DNA of 64,000 nt, taken from Vondammii sp040505895. GTDB taxonomy: Bacteria; Pseudomonadota; Gammaproteobacteria; Chromatiales; Chromatiaceae. The notes under the pieces are model-generated. The model did not search any database, was not told where the DNA came from, and worked only from the letters and a program-made list of their open reading frames with translations. Within the stretch, counting starts at the first letter, position 1. Each line of letters begins with the position of its first letter. This document shows positions 29,129-37,803 of the stretch, one piece after another. Where the stretch lies: positions 248,001 through 312,000 of the forward strand of contig JBEVXU010000007.1 in assembly GCA_040505895.1 (NCBI GenBank). The letters are read 5' to 3'. A program made the position numbers and the translations under genes.

Positions 29129-30109
29129 ATGTCTGAAACAGGAAATATTGAAGAGCTGGCAAAAATAGTGTCAGGTGATATATTCAAATGGTTTAAATGG
29201 AGAGTGTGCGCATTAAAGGATGAGAACTGGAAATGTGTAATAGATAACCATAAAAAGAAAACTCATCCATCAGATATTGTTTATCATTATGACGACCCCT
29301 ATTCAGGTGACGTTATTTATATCAGCACAGATTTAAAGAGTTACAAAAAAGGTAGCATTAGCTCGACAAGCATTTCTAATGCACTTAGGTCATTATCTAT
29401 ATCTGTTGAATGTGCAAATATTAGTGAAGATTGGCAGAATAAATATTTAGTGAATGATGTTGGATTTGATTGTGTAATTGGAATGCTATTTATATACAAT
29501 CATGATGATGAATTTGACAAGGATCTTTTTGATGTTATTGGGTCTATAGATTTTGATAAGATCAACATATCTGAAAATGTAAAGCTTGTATTATTTGATC
29601 CGCTGAAGATAAGGACATTGGTTAATATTGTTACCGACATGAAAGGTCTAGTAGCTGATGATCTCCTTCCTAGAACAGACTATACTTTCTTTTATCCTGA
29701 TTTAGTTATGTCCAAAAGGCATGGCGAAGAGTGGAGCCAGCCAGCTTCTATTGAGGCCCTTACATCACCTTGGCTTATTATTAAGCATCGAGCGACAGAC
29801 GAAATTGAAGAGGGGTATGTTATTTATTATCATATGAGTGGCGATACGGTAGATGAATTCGTATATTTAATTGATGCCATGTCTCATTATCAAATGCTAT
29901 TAAGTAATAAGCCGATACGAGTTAGGTTTACTAACCCTGGAAGTAATTCAGCAAATAATTTTAATAAGGCTAAGCTGGAATATCTCAAAATGTGGGGAGC
30001 CGATGAGGCTAGAGAAACCCAGCTTAATAGAATTGATGCAAGAAGAATATCTAAGGTTGTATCAAATTACTGCCCAATGGAAATAGGGATGAGAGATCAT
30101 GTCGAGTAA
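29129..30109 (+). CDS. Unknown protein with PD-(D/E)xK-like motif; first gene of three-gene operon
   Basis: 326 residues. The N-terminal third has HPSDIVYHYDDPYSGDVIYI followed by STDLKSY, an arrangement (PxD ... DxK) compatible with a nuclease fold in which Asp replaces the usual Glu. The rest has alternating strands and helices with no recognised domain. It overlaps the next gene by 11 bp. AT-rich, unlike the nuo flank, and placed among defence genes. A nuclease effector is a hypothesis. Confidence 0.6.
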   Translation: MSETGNIEELAKIVSGDIFKWFKWRVCALKDENWKCVIDNHKKKTHPSDIVYHYDDPYSGDVIYISTDLKSYKKGSISSTSISNALRSLSISVECANISEDWQNKYLVNDVGFDCVIGMLFIYNHDDEFDKDLFDVIGSIDFDKINISENVKLVLFDPLKIRTLVNIVTDMKGLVADDLLPRTDYTFFYPDLVMSKRHGEEWSQPASIEALTSPWLIIKHRATDEIEEGYVIYYHMSGDTVDEFVYLIDAMSHYQMLLSNKPIRVRFTNPGSNSANNFNKAKLEYLKMWGADEARETQLNRIDARRISKVVSNYCPMEIGMRDHVE

Positions 30110-31211
30110 ACCTGGCCCATCAATTTATATTCCATCAGATAAAAATATATTTGACGCGTTGCAGCATAAAAAAGTAAGGCATTCTGAGGTGCAGAAATTT
30201 CTAAGAAATCGAGGAATTATAGTATCTCCAAATTTGGACAAAGGTGATCTTTCAAGATTTATATCTGGCCTTACATTCGATTATGGCGATTATATTCATA
30301 TAACTAAGCTATTAGAAAACCCAAATAGAAAGGAAAAAACAACTAGAACGACAGTAAAAGCAACCTCTAATAACGAACAGCTAGTTGAGGCCTGTCAAAA
30401 AATCTCAAAGTTGGAAGGGGGGGATGAATCTTATAAGGTAGTGAAAAAAGAAGATTCAACAATATTGGTGGTGACTTATACTGATATTGATTTTACAAAG
30501 ACAGAGCTTCGGCAAAGAACACTAAAAAAATGTGAGATTGAATTACATGCAGAGGGAGATGAAGTCACAGTACGTATGCCAGCTACAAAAAAGGGAAAGG
30601 AGTTATCCGAAAGAGTTAAATCCTCATTGTCAGATATTATGGGGGAAGAGCTAGAAGAAGAGGTTATTTCTTTAGAAAATATTGCCATACCAGAGGCTAG
30701 AAGTCTTTTTTTTGATGAGCTGATTAAGTTAATACCAGGATATGAGTTGGAAGACGTTTCTAGTATTGATGTATATCACGAAATAGATAAGCTCGATGAT
30801 GATCATGGAGACAACGATGATGAAAATAATAGTTCTACAAACTTTGCAGGCTTCATAAGAAAAGCAGCTCTTGCTGGAGGTGGTGTATTAGAATCGGCAG
30901 AGTTTAATCAGTTGCATTCTAGAGGCTTTTTTATTTCCAAGATTATATGGACAGTTGTCGACACTCTTCCAGGGGGGGATAAAGTAGAGTTAGAGGCTCA
31001 ATTTGGCATGCCATCATCGTGCTCAGACTTTAAATACCTTGTAAGAGGAGTATATAACTACAATGACCGGACTCAGATCCATAACGTAACGAAGCGCACT
31101 CCAAGTAGGGTAGAAACAGGATCTTTCAATAAGAAGCTAGAGAAGGCGGCAAAGAAAGCTTTTGATAAGGTAGCTAGTATCTACGTTGGTACTGAAAATG
31201 AAGACGATTAG
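30099..31211 (+). CDS. Unknown protein; second gene of three-gene operon
   Basis: 370 residues. A short N-terminal HTH-like helical part (SEVQKFLRNRGIIVSPNLDKGDLSRFISGL) is followed by alternating beta/alpha structure and a highly acidic linker (DDDHGDNDDENN, about residues 232-245). The C-terminal domain includes SRGFFISKIIWTVVDTLPGG. Overlaps both neighbours (11 and about 14 bp), so the three products are probably subunits of one system. No known family is recognised. Confidence 0.6.
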   Translation: MSSKPGPSIYIPSDKNIFDALQHKKVRHSEVQKFLRNRGIIVSPNLDKGDLSRFISGLTFDYGDYIHITKLLENPNRKEKTTRTTVKATSNNEQLVEACQKISKLEGGDESYKVVKKEDSTILVVTYTDIDFTKTELRQRTLKKCEIELHAEGDEVTVRMPATKKGKELSERVKSSLSDIMGEELEEEVISLENIAIPEARSLFFDELIKLIPGYELEDVSSIDVYHEIDKLDDDHGDNDDENNSSTNFAGFIRKAALAGGGVLESAEFNQLHSRGFFISKIIWTVVDTLPGGDKVELEAQFGMPSSCSDFKYLVRGVYNYNDRTQIHNVTKRTPSRVETGSFNKKLEKAAKKAFDKVASIYVGTENEDD

Positions 31212-31884
31212 ATGGCTAAAAGTGAAATGGCCGTTGCCACTTATTGACATATCAAAGAAATTACTCGCTAATCAGTATAGTGAAAGCCTAGGTCGTGGAT
31301 TTATACTGACATCCAGTGAAAAAAAAAGAATCTCCGGTAAGTTTGTAGAAAAAATAACCGAGAGAGCATTAACTATTGACCCTTTCGGTAACAAGATAGA
31401 GTCTTATAATACAACTTACTATGTATCAAAATTTTTGTTCGATGACTCATCTGAACTTTTAGAATTAGAGTCCCCTCCTAGGTCAATACGAAAGCTAGCT
31501 TCCGAGCTGCACTCAATAGTTGGTTTAGGTATGGAATTATCTGATATCAAAGTAGACCCCCTAAGATGGCTCCATGAAATTGAGTCATCGTATTCACCAG
31601 TATTAGTTAGGCATATATCATCCTCGGGAATAACGGTTCCCAAAAATGGGCTAGCAAGAATAAGCGTTTCTGGGAAAAAAGATATTAGAAATGAGTTTGC
31701 TAGGTTAGTTGGAAAAAGGCTAAGAGCAATAGACTTGGTTAAGTTTTGCGGAGAACTTAATCAATGTAATATAACAGCAGAAATCACAAAGTCTGGCTCT
31801 ATAAAATACAGCGGACATATTTATGATAGTTTTAAGGATGATATTAGGAAATGTTTAGAGGATTGTATTCAGGAGAAAAGCTAA
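31198..31884 (+). CDS. Unknown protein; third gene of three-gene operon
   Basis: 228 residues from ATG at 31198 (the frame extends to TTG at 31186). No membrane segments, no obvious catalytic motif; mixed alpha/beta composition. Overlaps the end of the preceding gene. A 9-bp hairpin follows at 31905-31925. I could not assign a family. Confidence 0.55.
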   Translation: MKTIRWLKVKWPLPLIDISKKLLANQYSESLGRGFILTSSEKKRISGKFVEKITERALTIDPFGNKIESYNTTYYVSKFLFDDSSELLELESPPRSIRKLASELHSIVGLGMELSDIKVDPLRWLHEIESSYSPVLVRHISSSGITVPKNGLARISVSGKKDIRNEFARLVGKRLRAIDLVKFCGELNQCNITAEITKSGSIKYSGHIYDSFKDDIRKCLEDCIQEKS

Positions 31885-31904
31885 CATGTAGTAATCAATA
31901 CTTG

Positions 31905-31925
31905 ATCTGATAGAAACTATCAGAT
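31905..31925. terminator. Hairpin after the three-gene operon
   Basis: ATCTGATAG / CTATCAGAT, a perfect 9-bp stem with loop AAA, 21 bp past the stop. It lacks a strong T-run, so termination is only likely. The remaining spacer to 32286 shows no gene. Confidence 0.45.
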
Positions 31926-32286
31926 TAATAGGTCACGATCAGCGGAATCGGCAGTGATCTTCGTCAGAATACGCATCAGTTGTGAGTACCGGAAAATATC
32001 GCATTGCCAAGTTGATTGATTACGCAATACATCCAAGTGATAGTGATTGCTAATTGTCCTTATGATGAGGAATCACGAAAGGTTAGAACATTTATTCGAT
32101 CTAGGCTAGCTATGTATTTTTAGCCGGAATAAACTCGAATGTCAGTGGTGCCAAATCATTCTCTTGCTGCCGTTTTCTCTATATTGGCTAGGACAAGATG
32201 ACGAAGAAAATATCATTGGATGTTGTAAAAGAACAGTTAAGCATAATATCGGAGTAACAGAGTACACTTTAATTTAGACCAAGAAT

Positions 32287-33345
32287 ATGAATAAAGACAC
32301 CATACACAATCAGATTGAAAATGGAATATTATATCTCTACTCCTCTCTTTCATCTCAAGGCTCATGGAGTTCATTTGAATCGAGTCGAGGAATGAGTGAT
32401 GTTTGGGTTACGGGATATGTTGCAAGTGAAGTTGGCTCTCTTTCTCTAAATGCTGAAACAAAAAAAATAATTGTAGAGTTTCTTGTTTCGAACCAGCTGC
32501 AAGATGGTGGCTGGGGCTATAAGACAGGCTTTCCCGGCGATTCAGACTCTACTGCTACGGTTCTGTTGGCTCTAATAGCTTTAACAGGAAAGCGACAGCC
32601 TAAAGATATTATTGATCAAGGACTAAAATTTCTAGATCAACATTTCGCTATTGATCATAGTGGTTATGGCACTTTTCGATTAGATGTAGTTCGTAAAATT
32701 CTATCTAGCAATGATGCTACTTGCCATATCGGTTGGACTAATCCTCATTTAGACGTCACACTAAATGCTCTTCAGGCAATTCTTAAGTCAAAACGAAGTG
32801 GCTACTCAAGCTATATTCTAGATACTTTTAATCAAGCGTTACTAGCAGATAGCGCTTGGGAAGCTTATTGGTGGACTACTAACACAGTTTGTATTAGTAA
32901 AGCTGCAGATATACTTTCATCAATCCACCACCAGAAGCTTCGTGCGTTGCTATTAAAGGAATGCATGAGATTGGTTGATTGTGTCACCGAGAGTGGTGGA
33001 TGGAGTACCGACATATCTTCAAGCGAATGCTCATTTACAACTGCATTAGCTATACGGTCTCTACTTGCATTTCCTCAACGATTCGATATGAATATTGAAT
33101 CAGGGGTTGATTATTTACTCAACTGCCAGCTTTCTGATGGAAGTTGGTCATCTGGGCCAATTTTAGCTATTCCGCCTCCTGCATTAACTACGCGTTACAG
33201 CGTAAAACATTGGCGCATAGATCAGCCTGGTTTTCCAAACGTATTATCGGATGGTAGCCGGGCGATTGTTACTGCTGTGGTTTTACAAACACTCTTTCTG
33301 GTTGCACAATGCTACTTTAACAAATCACTAAAAATTGAGCTCTAA
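32287..33345 (+). CDS. Class II terpene cyclase-like / squalene-hopene cyclase repeat protein
   Basis: 352 residues, alpha-barrel protein with QW-type repeats: VSNQLQDGGWGY, LNCQLSDGSWSSG, ESGGWSTD. The motif GDSDSTATVLLALIAL (D85, D87) aligns with the DxDD-TA catalytic motif of class II cyclases. The central Asp that acts as general acid is kept and the fourth position is Ser. It is about half the size of squalene-hopene cyclase and shorter than known bacterial class II diterpene cyclases. First gene of a six-gene operon with a polyprenyl synthase, so it probably cyclises that enzyme's product by protonation (inference). Confidence 0.75.
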   Translation: MNKDTIHNQIENGILYLYSSLSSQGSWSSFESSRGMSDVWVTGYVASEVGSLSLNAETKKIIVEFLVSNQLQDGGWGYKTGFPGDSDSTATVLLALIALTGKRQPKDIIDQGLKFLDQHFAIDHSGYGTFRLDVVRKILSSNDATCHIGWTNPHLDVTLNALQAILKSKRSGYSSYILDTFNQALLADSAWEAYWWTTNTVCISKAADILSSIHHQKLRALLLKECMRLVDCVTESGGWSTDISSSECSFTTALAIRSLLAFPQRFDMNIESGVDYLLNCQLSDGSWSSGPILAIPPPALTTRYSVKHWRIDQPGFPNVLSDGSRAIVTAVVLQTLFLVAQCYFNKSLKIEL

Positions 33346-33356
33346 GGAGAAAGATT

Positions 33357-33926
33357 ATGCAAACAGTTTTAGGAGCTACACGATCACTAATATTCTGTGG
33401 CATTGCAGGGGCAACTCTGTTTGGCATTAACTTTATCCCAGCTCATGTCTTATCTGCTGCTGGAGGTGGCTCACCGCTAGCGGCAATATTTGGAGCTGTG
33501 ACTGCCCCTGTTTTTTTTGCTCTTGGAGCGTTGATTACCAAGCGATTTGGTGCCGTAGCTGTGCTATATGTTACGTATGCCACTCTAGCAATTCCCTTTC
33601 TTGTTATGGGGCCACCACACCCATATAAACCGCTTATAGCATTGTGTGCAGGTTTGGCATATGACATTGGTATGCTGATAGGTGGCCGTAGTCGCCTGCG
33701 AGGATTGCTTTTGGGTTTCACAGGATTCACAGCGGTCTCGCTTTTCCTTTATCTGCAAGCTTTTAGAATTCTGGATTTGCCAGGTCGAGAGATGTTGGAA
33801 GAATGGGTGTTCTATTTTGCGGCTGTATTTCTTCTTATTGGATATGGTATGACTTGGATATCATCTCAGATATATCGAAAACTTGAACAAAGCCCGGCTG
33901 TTCGACACATTCAAAGTGAGCAGTAA
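33357..33926 (+). CDS. ECF-transporter S-component-like membrane protein
   Basis: 189 residues with about five to six membrane helices (LIFCGIAGATLFGINFI, PLAAIFGAVTAPVFFALGAL, VLYVTYATLAIPFLV, PLIALCAGLAYDIGML, LLLGFTGFTAVSLFLYLQ, WVFYFAAVFLLIGYGMTWI). AGGAG ribosome-binding site. It lies 11 bp after the cyclase and 2 bp before the twin-ATPase gene, followed by an EcfT homologue, so it takes the S-component place of an energy-coupling-factor transporter. It would then bind the transported substrate; the substrate is unknown. Confidence 0.72.
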   Translation: MQTVLGATRSLIFCGIAGATLFGINFIPAHVLSAAGGGSPLAAIFGAVTAPVFFALGALITKRFGAVAVLYVTYATLAIPFLVMGPPHPYKPLIALCAGLAYDIGMLIGGRSRLRGLLLGFTGFTAVSLFLYLQAFRILDLPGREMLEEWVFYFAAVFLLIGYGMTWISSQIYRKLEQSPAVRHIQSEQ

Positions 33927-33928
33927 TT

Positions 33929-35299
33929 ATGGACGGCTTAAAGATAAATAGGATATCTATTCCATGCAAAAACAAAATAATTTTATCTGATTCTTTTATT
34001 CCACTCGAGCCCGGTAAAGTTATTGGGATTACTGGCGCAAACGGATCAGGAAAAACAACTTTGCTGCGATATCTTGCAGGCGTAAGAGGTTACTACGCAG
34101 AGGGACTTGATATTTCTATCGAATGGTTGCCAGAAAATCTTAAATCTAAGTTGCTTTCCAATGTTGCATATTTAGCCCAAACCCCAAGAGATAATTTAAT
34201 CACGCGATATGTTGAAGATGAAATATTTTTCTCTTTGCAAGCAGAAGGGCTAACTATCAAGCAAAGTCAAGGGCGTATTGATAAAGTAGTAGGTGTATTA
34301 GGTTTAGAAAGCCTCCGTACGAAAAAAAATACTGATTTAAGTGAAGGTGAGGCGCAAAAAGTAGCACTTGCAGAGGCGCTTTCTCGTAAGGTAAGCCTTG
34401 CTTTGCTCGATGAGCCAACAGCATATTTAGATTCTGATAATAAGAAAGCATTTTTTACAGCGCTCCGTGCTTTTATTACAATGAATCCAAATTGTCGAGT
34501 AATTGTTGCAAGTCATGATCAGGAGGTTCTTGATGCATGCTCCAATAAAATCTACACCATTGAAGATACGCAGTTAATTGAAACACAGTCTTGCTCCCCA
34601 GATAAATTAGTGACCTTAGACAAGTGGAGTTGCAGTGCCAACAGAGGCAATGAGACTCCTGCTATTATTGCCGATAGAGTTTCATATTCCCATGACCACC
34701 ATAATGTGCTTGAAGAAATATCTATATTAGCTAAAGAGGGAGCATTAACCGCATTAATAGGTAAGAATGGTGTAGGAAAAACAACTTTATTAAAGATATT
34801 GGCCGGATTGATTCAAAAAAATGTAAAAGGGAGTGTTAAATATTTCAACCAAGACATTAAGCTTTTAGATGACATATGGCCAGATGCAGTATATATGTTG
34901 TTTCAGCAGCCTAAGGACTCTATTTTAGAGCAAACGGTTCGTGACGAGCTTGAGTTGAATAGCATATTTTGGGGTGGTTGCGTGCAATCCTCAGTTGAGA
35001 AATCGGAAGAACTTATGGGGATTCTCCATGATTGGGGTATATCGCCTGATGATAAAACGGCTACTTTGTCTACAGGCCAGAAAAAGGTACTGTCGATGGT
35101 ACCTGCAATTTGTCGCGAAAGTGAAGTAGTTATTTGGGATGAACCTTTCTCTGCTGTTGATAAAGAGTTAAGAATGCGTATTTCCGATATTATTTCTGAT
35201 TCTATCAACCATGGAAAAACATTCATTGTATCTGATCACGATGAAGAATTATGGGTATCGGGTGGTGCATATGTTATACATCCATGGAGAACTACCTAG
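33929..35299 (+). CDS. ECF-type ABC transporter ATPase with two fused ATPase domains
   Basis: 456 residues with two complete ABC domains. First: Walker A GANGSGKTT, signature LSEGEAQKVALAEALS, Walker B LALLDEPTAYLD. Second: Walker A GKNGVGKTT, signature LSTGQKKVLSMVPAI, Walker B VVIWDEPFSAVD. This is the EcfA-EcfA' fusion found in many ECF transporters. The second signature (STGQKK) is less standard. Its stop is directly followed by the EcfT start. Confidence 0.9.
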   Translation: MDGLKINRISIPCKNKIILSDSFIPLEPGKVIGITGANGSGKTTLLRYLAGVRGYYAEGLDISIEWLPENLKSKLLSNVAYLAQTPRDNLITRYVEDEIFFSLQAEGLTIKQSQGRIDKVVGVLGLESLRTKKNTDLSEGEAQKVALAEALSRKVSLALLDEPTAYLDSDNKKAFFTALRAFITMNPNCRVIVASHDQEVLDACSNKIYTIEDTQLIETQSCSPDKLVTLDKWSCSANRGNETPAIIADRVSYSHDHHNVLEEISILAKEGALTALIGKNGVGKTTLLKILAGLIQKNVKGSVKYFNQDIKLLDDIWPDAVYMLFQQPKDSILEQTVRDELELNSIFWGGCVQSSVEKSEELMGILHDWGISPDDKTATLSTGQKKVLSMVPAICRESEVVIWDEPFSAVDKELRMRISDIISDSINHGKTFIVSDHDEELWVSGGAYVIHPWRTT

Positions 35300-35998
35300 A
35301 TGAGCGTAAAAAAGATTATCCAAGGGTGGGCATGTGAAGGTGCCTTAAAGAGCCTGCACACTGCACCTAAAATATTTATGCTTTTTACATTGGGGTGGAT
35401 TATCTTTTTTAAGGACCCATCACGGATTATTGCTTTTGGAATGATGACTGGTGCATTGGCACTATGGGATGCAAAAAATATCTTTGTTGCACCACTAAGA
35501 TTATTTGCTCTCATATCAGGGACCATATGTACTCAGATTTATGCTTGGACAGCAGGAATGGCCTTGATTGATGGTTTTTGGCTCGCAACTAAAGTAGCAA
35601 TTTTTATAACCGTGGGATTAATCGCTGGCGTCGCATTGTCAGATCGTGAGATTAGAACACTACTTGGGAAAAAATGGGCTCCCGTTGTAATAGGAGGACT
35701 TGTTGGTTTACAAAGATATAGTCAAATATATGACAATGTTTCGCATGCCCAGAAAGTTAGAGGAATAATTCCTAGTGGCTTTGATAAGCAAAAATTATAC
35801 AGTTGGATAACATCGCGGTACCTTTCTGTATTTAATCGTATTACAGAATTAGTGTTCTTTGTTGATCTGCAATTTAATCTAAGGGGATATGGAGATCTTC
35901 AAGCATCAAAAATCATTAGTACAGAGTTTGGTCTTGCCGACTATGTTGCAGTTTTATTGAGTTTCGCACTGATAATAATCGCATTGTTACCATCGTAG
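35300..35998 (+). CDS. ECF transporter T component (EcfT-like)
   Basis: 232 residues, about five membrane helices. The two coupling motifs of EcfT proteins are present: SHAQKVRGIIP and FNLRGYG (Ala-x-x-x-Arg-Gly and Arg-Gly types), which contact the ATPase pair. The ATG follows the previous stop without a gap. With the two upstream genes it forms a complete S-A-A'-T module embedded in a terpenoid operon. Confidence 0.85.
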   Translation: MSVKKIIQGWACEGALKSLHTAPKIFMLFTLGWIIFFKDPSRIIAFGMMTGALALWDAKNIFVAPLRLFALISGTICTQIYAWTAGMALIDGFWLATKVAIFITVGLIAGVALSDREIRTLLGKKWAPVVIGGLVGLQRYSQIYDNVSHAQKVRGIIPSGFDKQKLYSWITSRYLSVFNRITELVFFVDLQFNLRGYGDLQASKIISTEFGLADYVAVLLSFALIIIALLPS

Positions 35999-36020
35999 AT
36001 ATTCATGATTCACTATTTGT

Positions 36021-36809
36021 ATGGAAATTATCAAGTTTATGGTTGTTTTGCAAAAGCATTTTCCTTGGAACAATATTGGCTATTCAGGCCAGTATTCGGC
36101 CGTCAGAAAATCAAATGATAAATACTGGAGTGAGATATGGAAATCGTTATCTATAAATAATGATAGTAATGATAGTAGTTTTGTTCTTGATCTTGGCTCG
36201 GGACCTGGATTGCTCCGCTCATGGGGTTTAAGGAATAATATATTCTGCGATATTGTGAGCCTAGATAAATCAATCCGCATGCTTGAAAAAGTGGAATTTT
36301 ATAGTAATGGGAAAGGCAGTGTTTGTGCAGATGCAGCCTCACTGCCTTTTTGCTCAAATTCTTTTGATGGTATAGTTATTTCTAACTTCCTTCATTGTGT
36401 AGAAGTAACGAACAGTTTTGTTTTTCGATTACTGTATGTGCTGAAACATGGTTGTAATATTGCAGTATCAATCGCATCATCAGAAAAATTGAGAAATTAT
36501 TGGGAATACGAATATTTCCCTTCAGCAATGTCTTTTGATTTGGGACGATTACCTAGTATTGTTGATATAATCATGGCTTTTGAGCGTGCTGGTGCACATC
36601 TGCAAGATAATAAACAGATCATCCTTGAGGAAAGGGTTTTCGACTCTCAATTTATTGAACGAACAAAAAAAAGACACATGTCGGCGCTTTGGGCAATAAG
36701 CGACGATGAATTTAATAGAGGAATTAGATCTATGCAGAATGATCTAGAGTGCAAATCTAGCTTGAAGCAAGTAATTAGTCTAGAGTTGCTGGTATTTAAA
36801 AAGAAGTGA
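36021..36809 (+). CDS. Class I SAM-dependent methyltransferase
   Basis: 262 residues. SAM-binding motif I VLDLGSGPGLL, motif II acidic DIVSLDKS, and the DAASLPFCSNSFDGIVISN region typical of small-molecule methyltransferases of the UbiE/COQ5 type. Lies 22 bp after ecfT-like and 10 bp before the polyprenyl synthase. Likely methylates the terpenoid product or an intermediate; precursor methylation before cyclisation is a known trick in other terpenoid pathways. The substrate cannot be read from the sequence. Confidence 0.8.
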   Translation: MEIIKFMVVLQKHFPWNNIGYSGQYSAVRKSNDKYWSEIWKSLSINNDSNDSSFVLDLGSGPGLLRSWGLRNNIFCDIVSLDKSIRMLEKVEFYSNGKGSVCADAASLPFCSNSFDGIVISNFLHCVEVTNSFVFRLLYVLKHGCNIAVSIASSEKLRNYWEYEYFPSAMSFDLGRLPSIVDIIMAFERAGAHLQDNKQIILEERVFDSQFIERTKKRHMSALWAISDDEFNRGIRSMQNDLECKSSLKQVISLELLVFKKK

Positions 36810-36819
36810 CAGTTCGATC

Positions 36820-37719
36820 ATGAAAATAAATAGTGATACTAATGAGTCCTACCAGCAGACTAATATTGATAAATATGTCTCACAAATTAACACTCAAGTC
36901 GAAAAATTTATTCGAAAGAGATTGATCCGGCAACATGACGAGCGGGGGGCATTGTGGTTATTGGAAGAAAAAGCTACAAGAGTTCGTGGTAAAAGGGTAC
37001 GACCTATATTAATAACGTGCATAGGAGAAACTTGGGGGCTTAGTTCCATCAATTCATTGAGAATCGCAACAGCAATCGAGTTTATTCATATAGCTTCATG
37101 TATTGTTGATGATTTGCCAGCCTTCGATGGGGGGGATGAGAGAGATGGAGAGTTGTGCTTTTATAAGAAGTATGGAGAAGGACGTGCTATTTTAACTGCT
37201 GTTGGGCTTTTGACTGATGCCTTTTCTCTCATGAGCGAAACCACTACTGGTCTTGAAAACGATATGGAGTCAAAGTGCTTACTCATTCAGCTACTTTCAA
37301 AGTGTGTGCACAAAATGAGTCTTGGTCAATTGGAAGATATTTGCAAACCAGAAATTCCTATTGACACCACTTTAGAAAAAAAGATATTCGAGCGAAAAAC
37401 CGGCGCTCTCTTCGAAATGGCTGCTACAGCGCCAGTGATTTTACAAAAGGGAAACTGCCAAGATTATTCACTAATGGTACAGTTCGGAAGGAGCTTTGGC
37501 ATTGCATATCAGTATGCAGATGAGCTCGAGGAAATATTTGAAGAAGGTCGCTCACGTAATCAGCGTATTACGACTCATATTAACAAACACCTTATTGAAG
37601 CAAAAGGTTACCTTAATCGCACAGGTCAAAATACAAGCACACTAAATACAGTTCTAGATTGGATAATAGGTCGTAAAGTGGGCAGTGCTAATTGGTGTAC
37701 TAGTATTTCGGACTGTTAG
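36820..37719 (+). CDS. Trans-polyprenyl diphosphate synthase (FPPS/GGPPS family)
   Basis: 299 residues, family length. Substrate site GKRVRP (residues 57-62). First aspartate-rich motif DDLPAFD (97-103) intact. The following segment is GGDERDG instead of the usual DDLRRG. The second aspartate motif is altered from DDxxD to YADELEE. Position -5 before the first motif is a small Ala (A92) where E. coli IspA has Tyr, which in this family favours products longer than C15 (inference). Makes the allylic diphosphate for the cyclase at 32287. Last gene of the operon. Confidence 0.88.
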   Translation: MKINSDTNESYQQTNIDKYVSQINTQVEKFIRKRLIRQHDERGALWLLEEKATRVRGKRVRPILITCIGETWGLSSINSLRIATAIEFIHIASCIVDDLPAFDGGDERDGELCFYKKYGEGRAILTAVGLLTDAFSLMSETTTGLENDMESKCLLIQLLSKCVHKMSLGQLEDICKPEIPIDTTLEKKIFERKTGALFEMAATAPVILQKGNCQDYSLMVQFGRSFGIAYQYADELEEIFEEGRSRNQRITTHINKHLIEAKGYLNRTGQNTSTLNTVLDWIIGRKVGSANWCTSISDC

Positions 37720-37764
37720 CCTATCGCTGACATGTAAAACTATGAACACGAACTGAACACTGAA

Positions 37765-37803
37765 AGGTTCGTGCTCTTGCACCCTACTGTACTAAGATAG
37801 GAT
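37765..37803. repeat. Repeat shared with 23464-23502 at the recombinase 3' end
   Basis: Two identical blocks (11 bp and about 24 bp, separated by 4 slightly different bases) shared with 23464-23502. They flank the cargo between the decayed and intact recombinases and are candidate attachment sequences. Confidence 0.6.
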
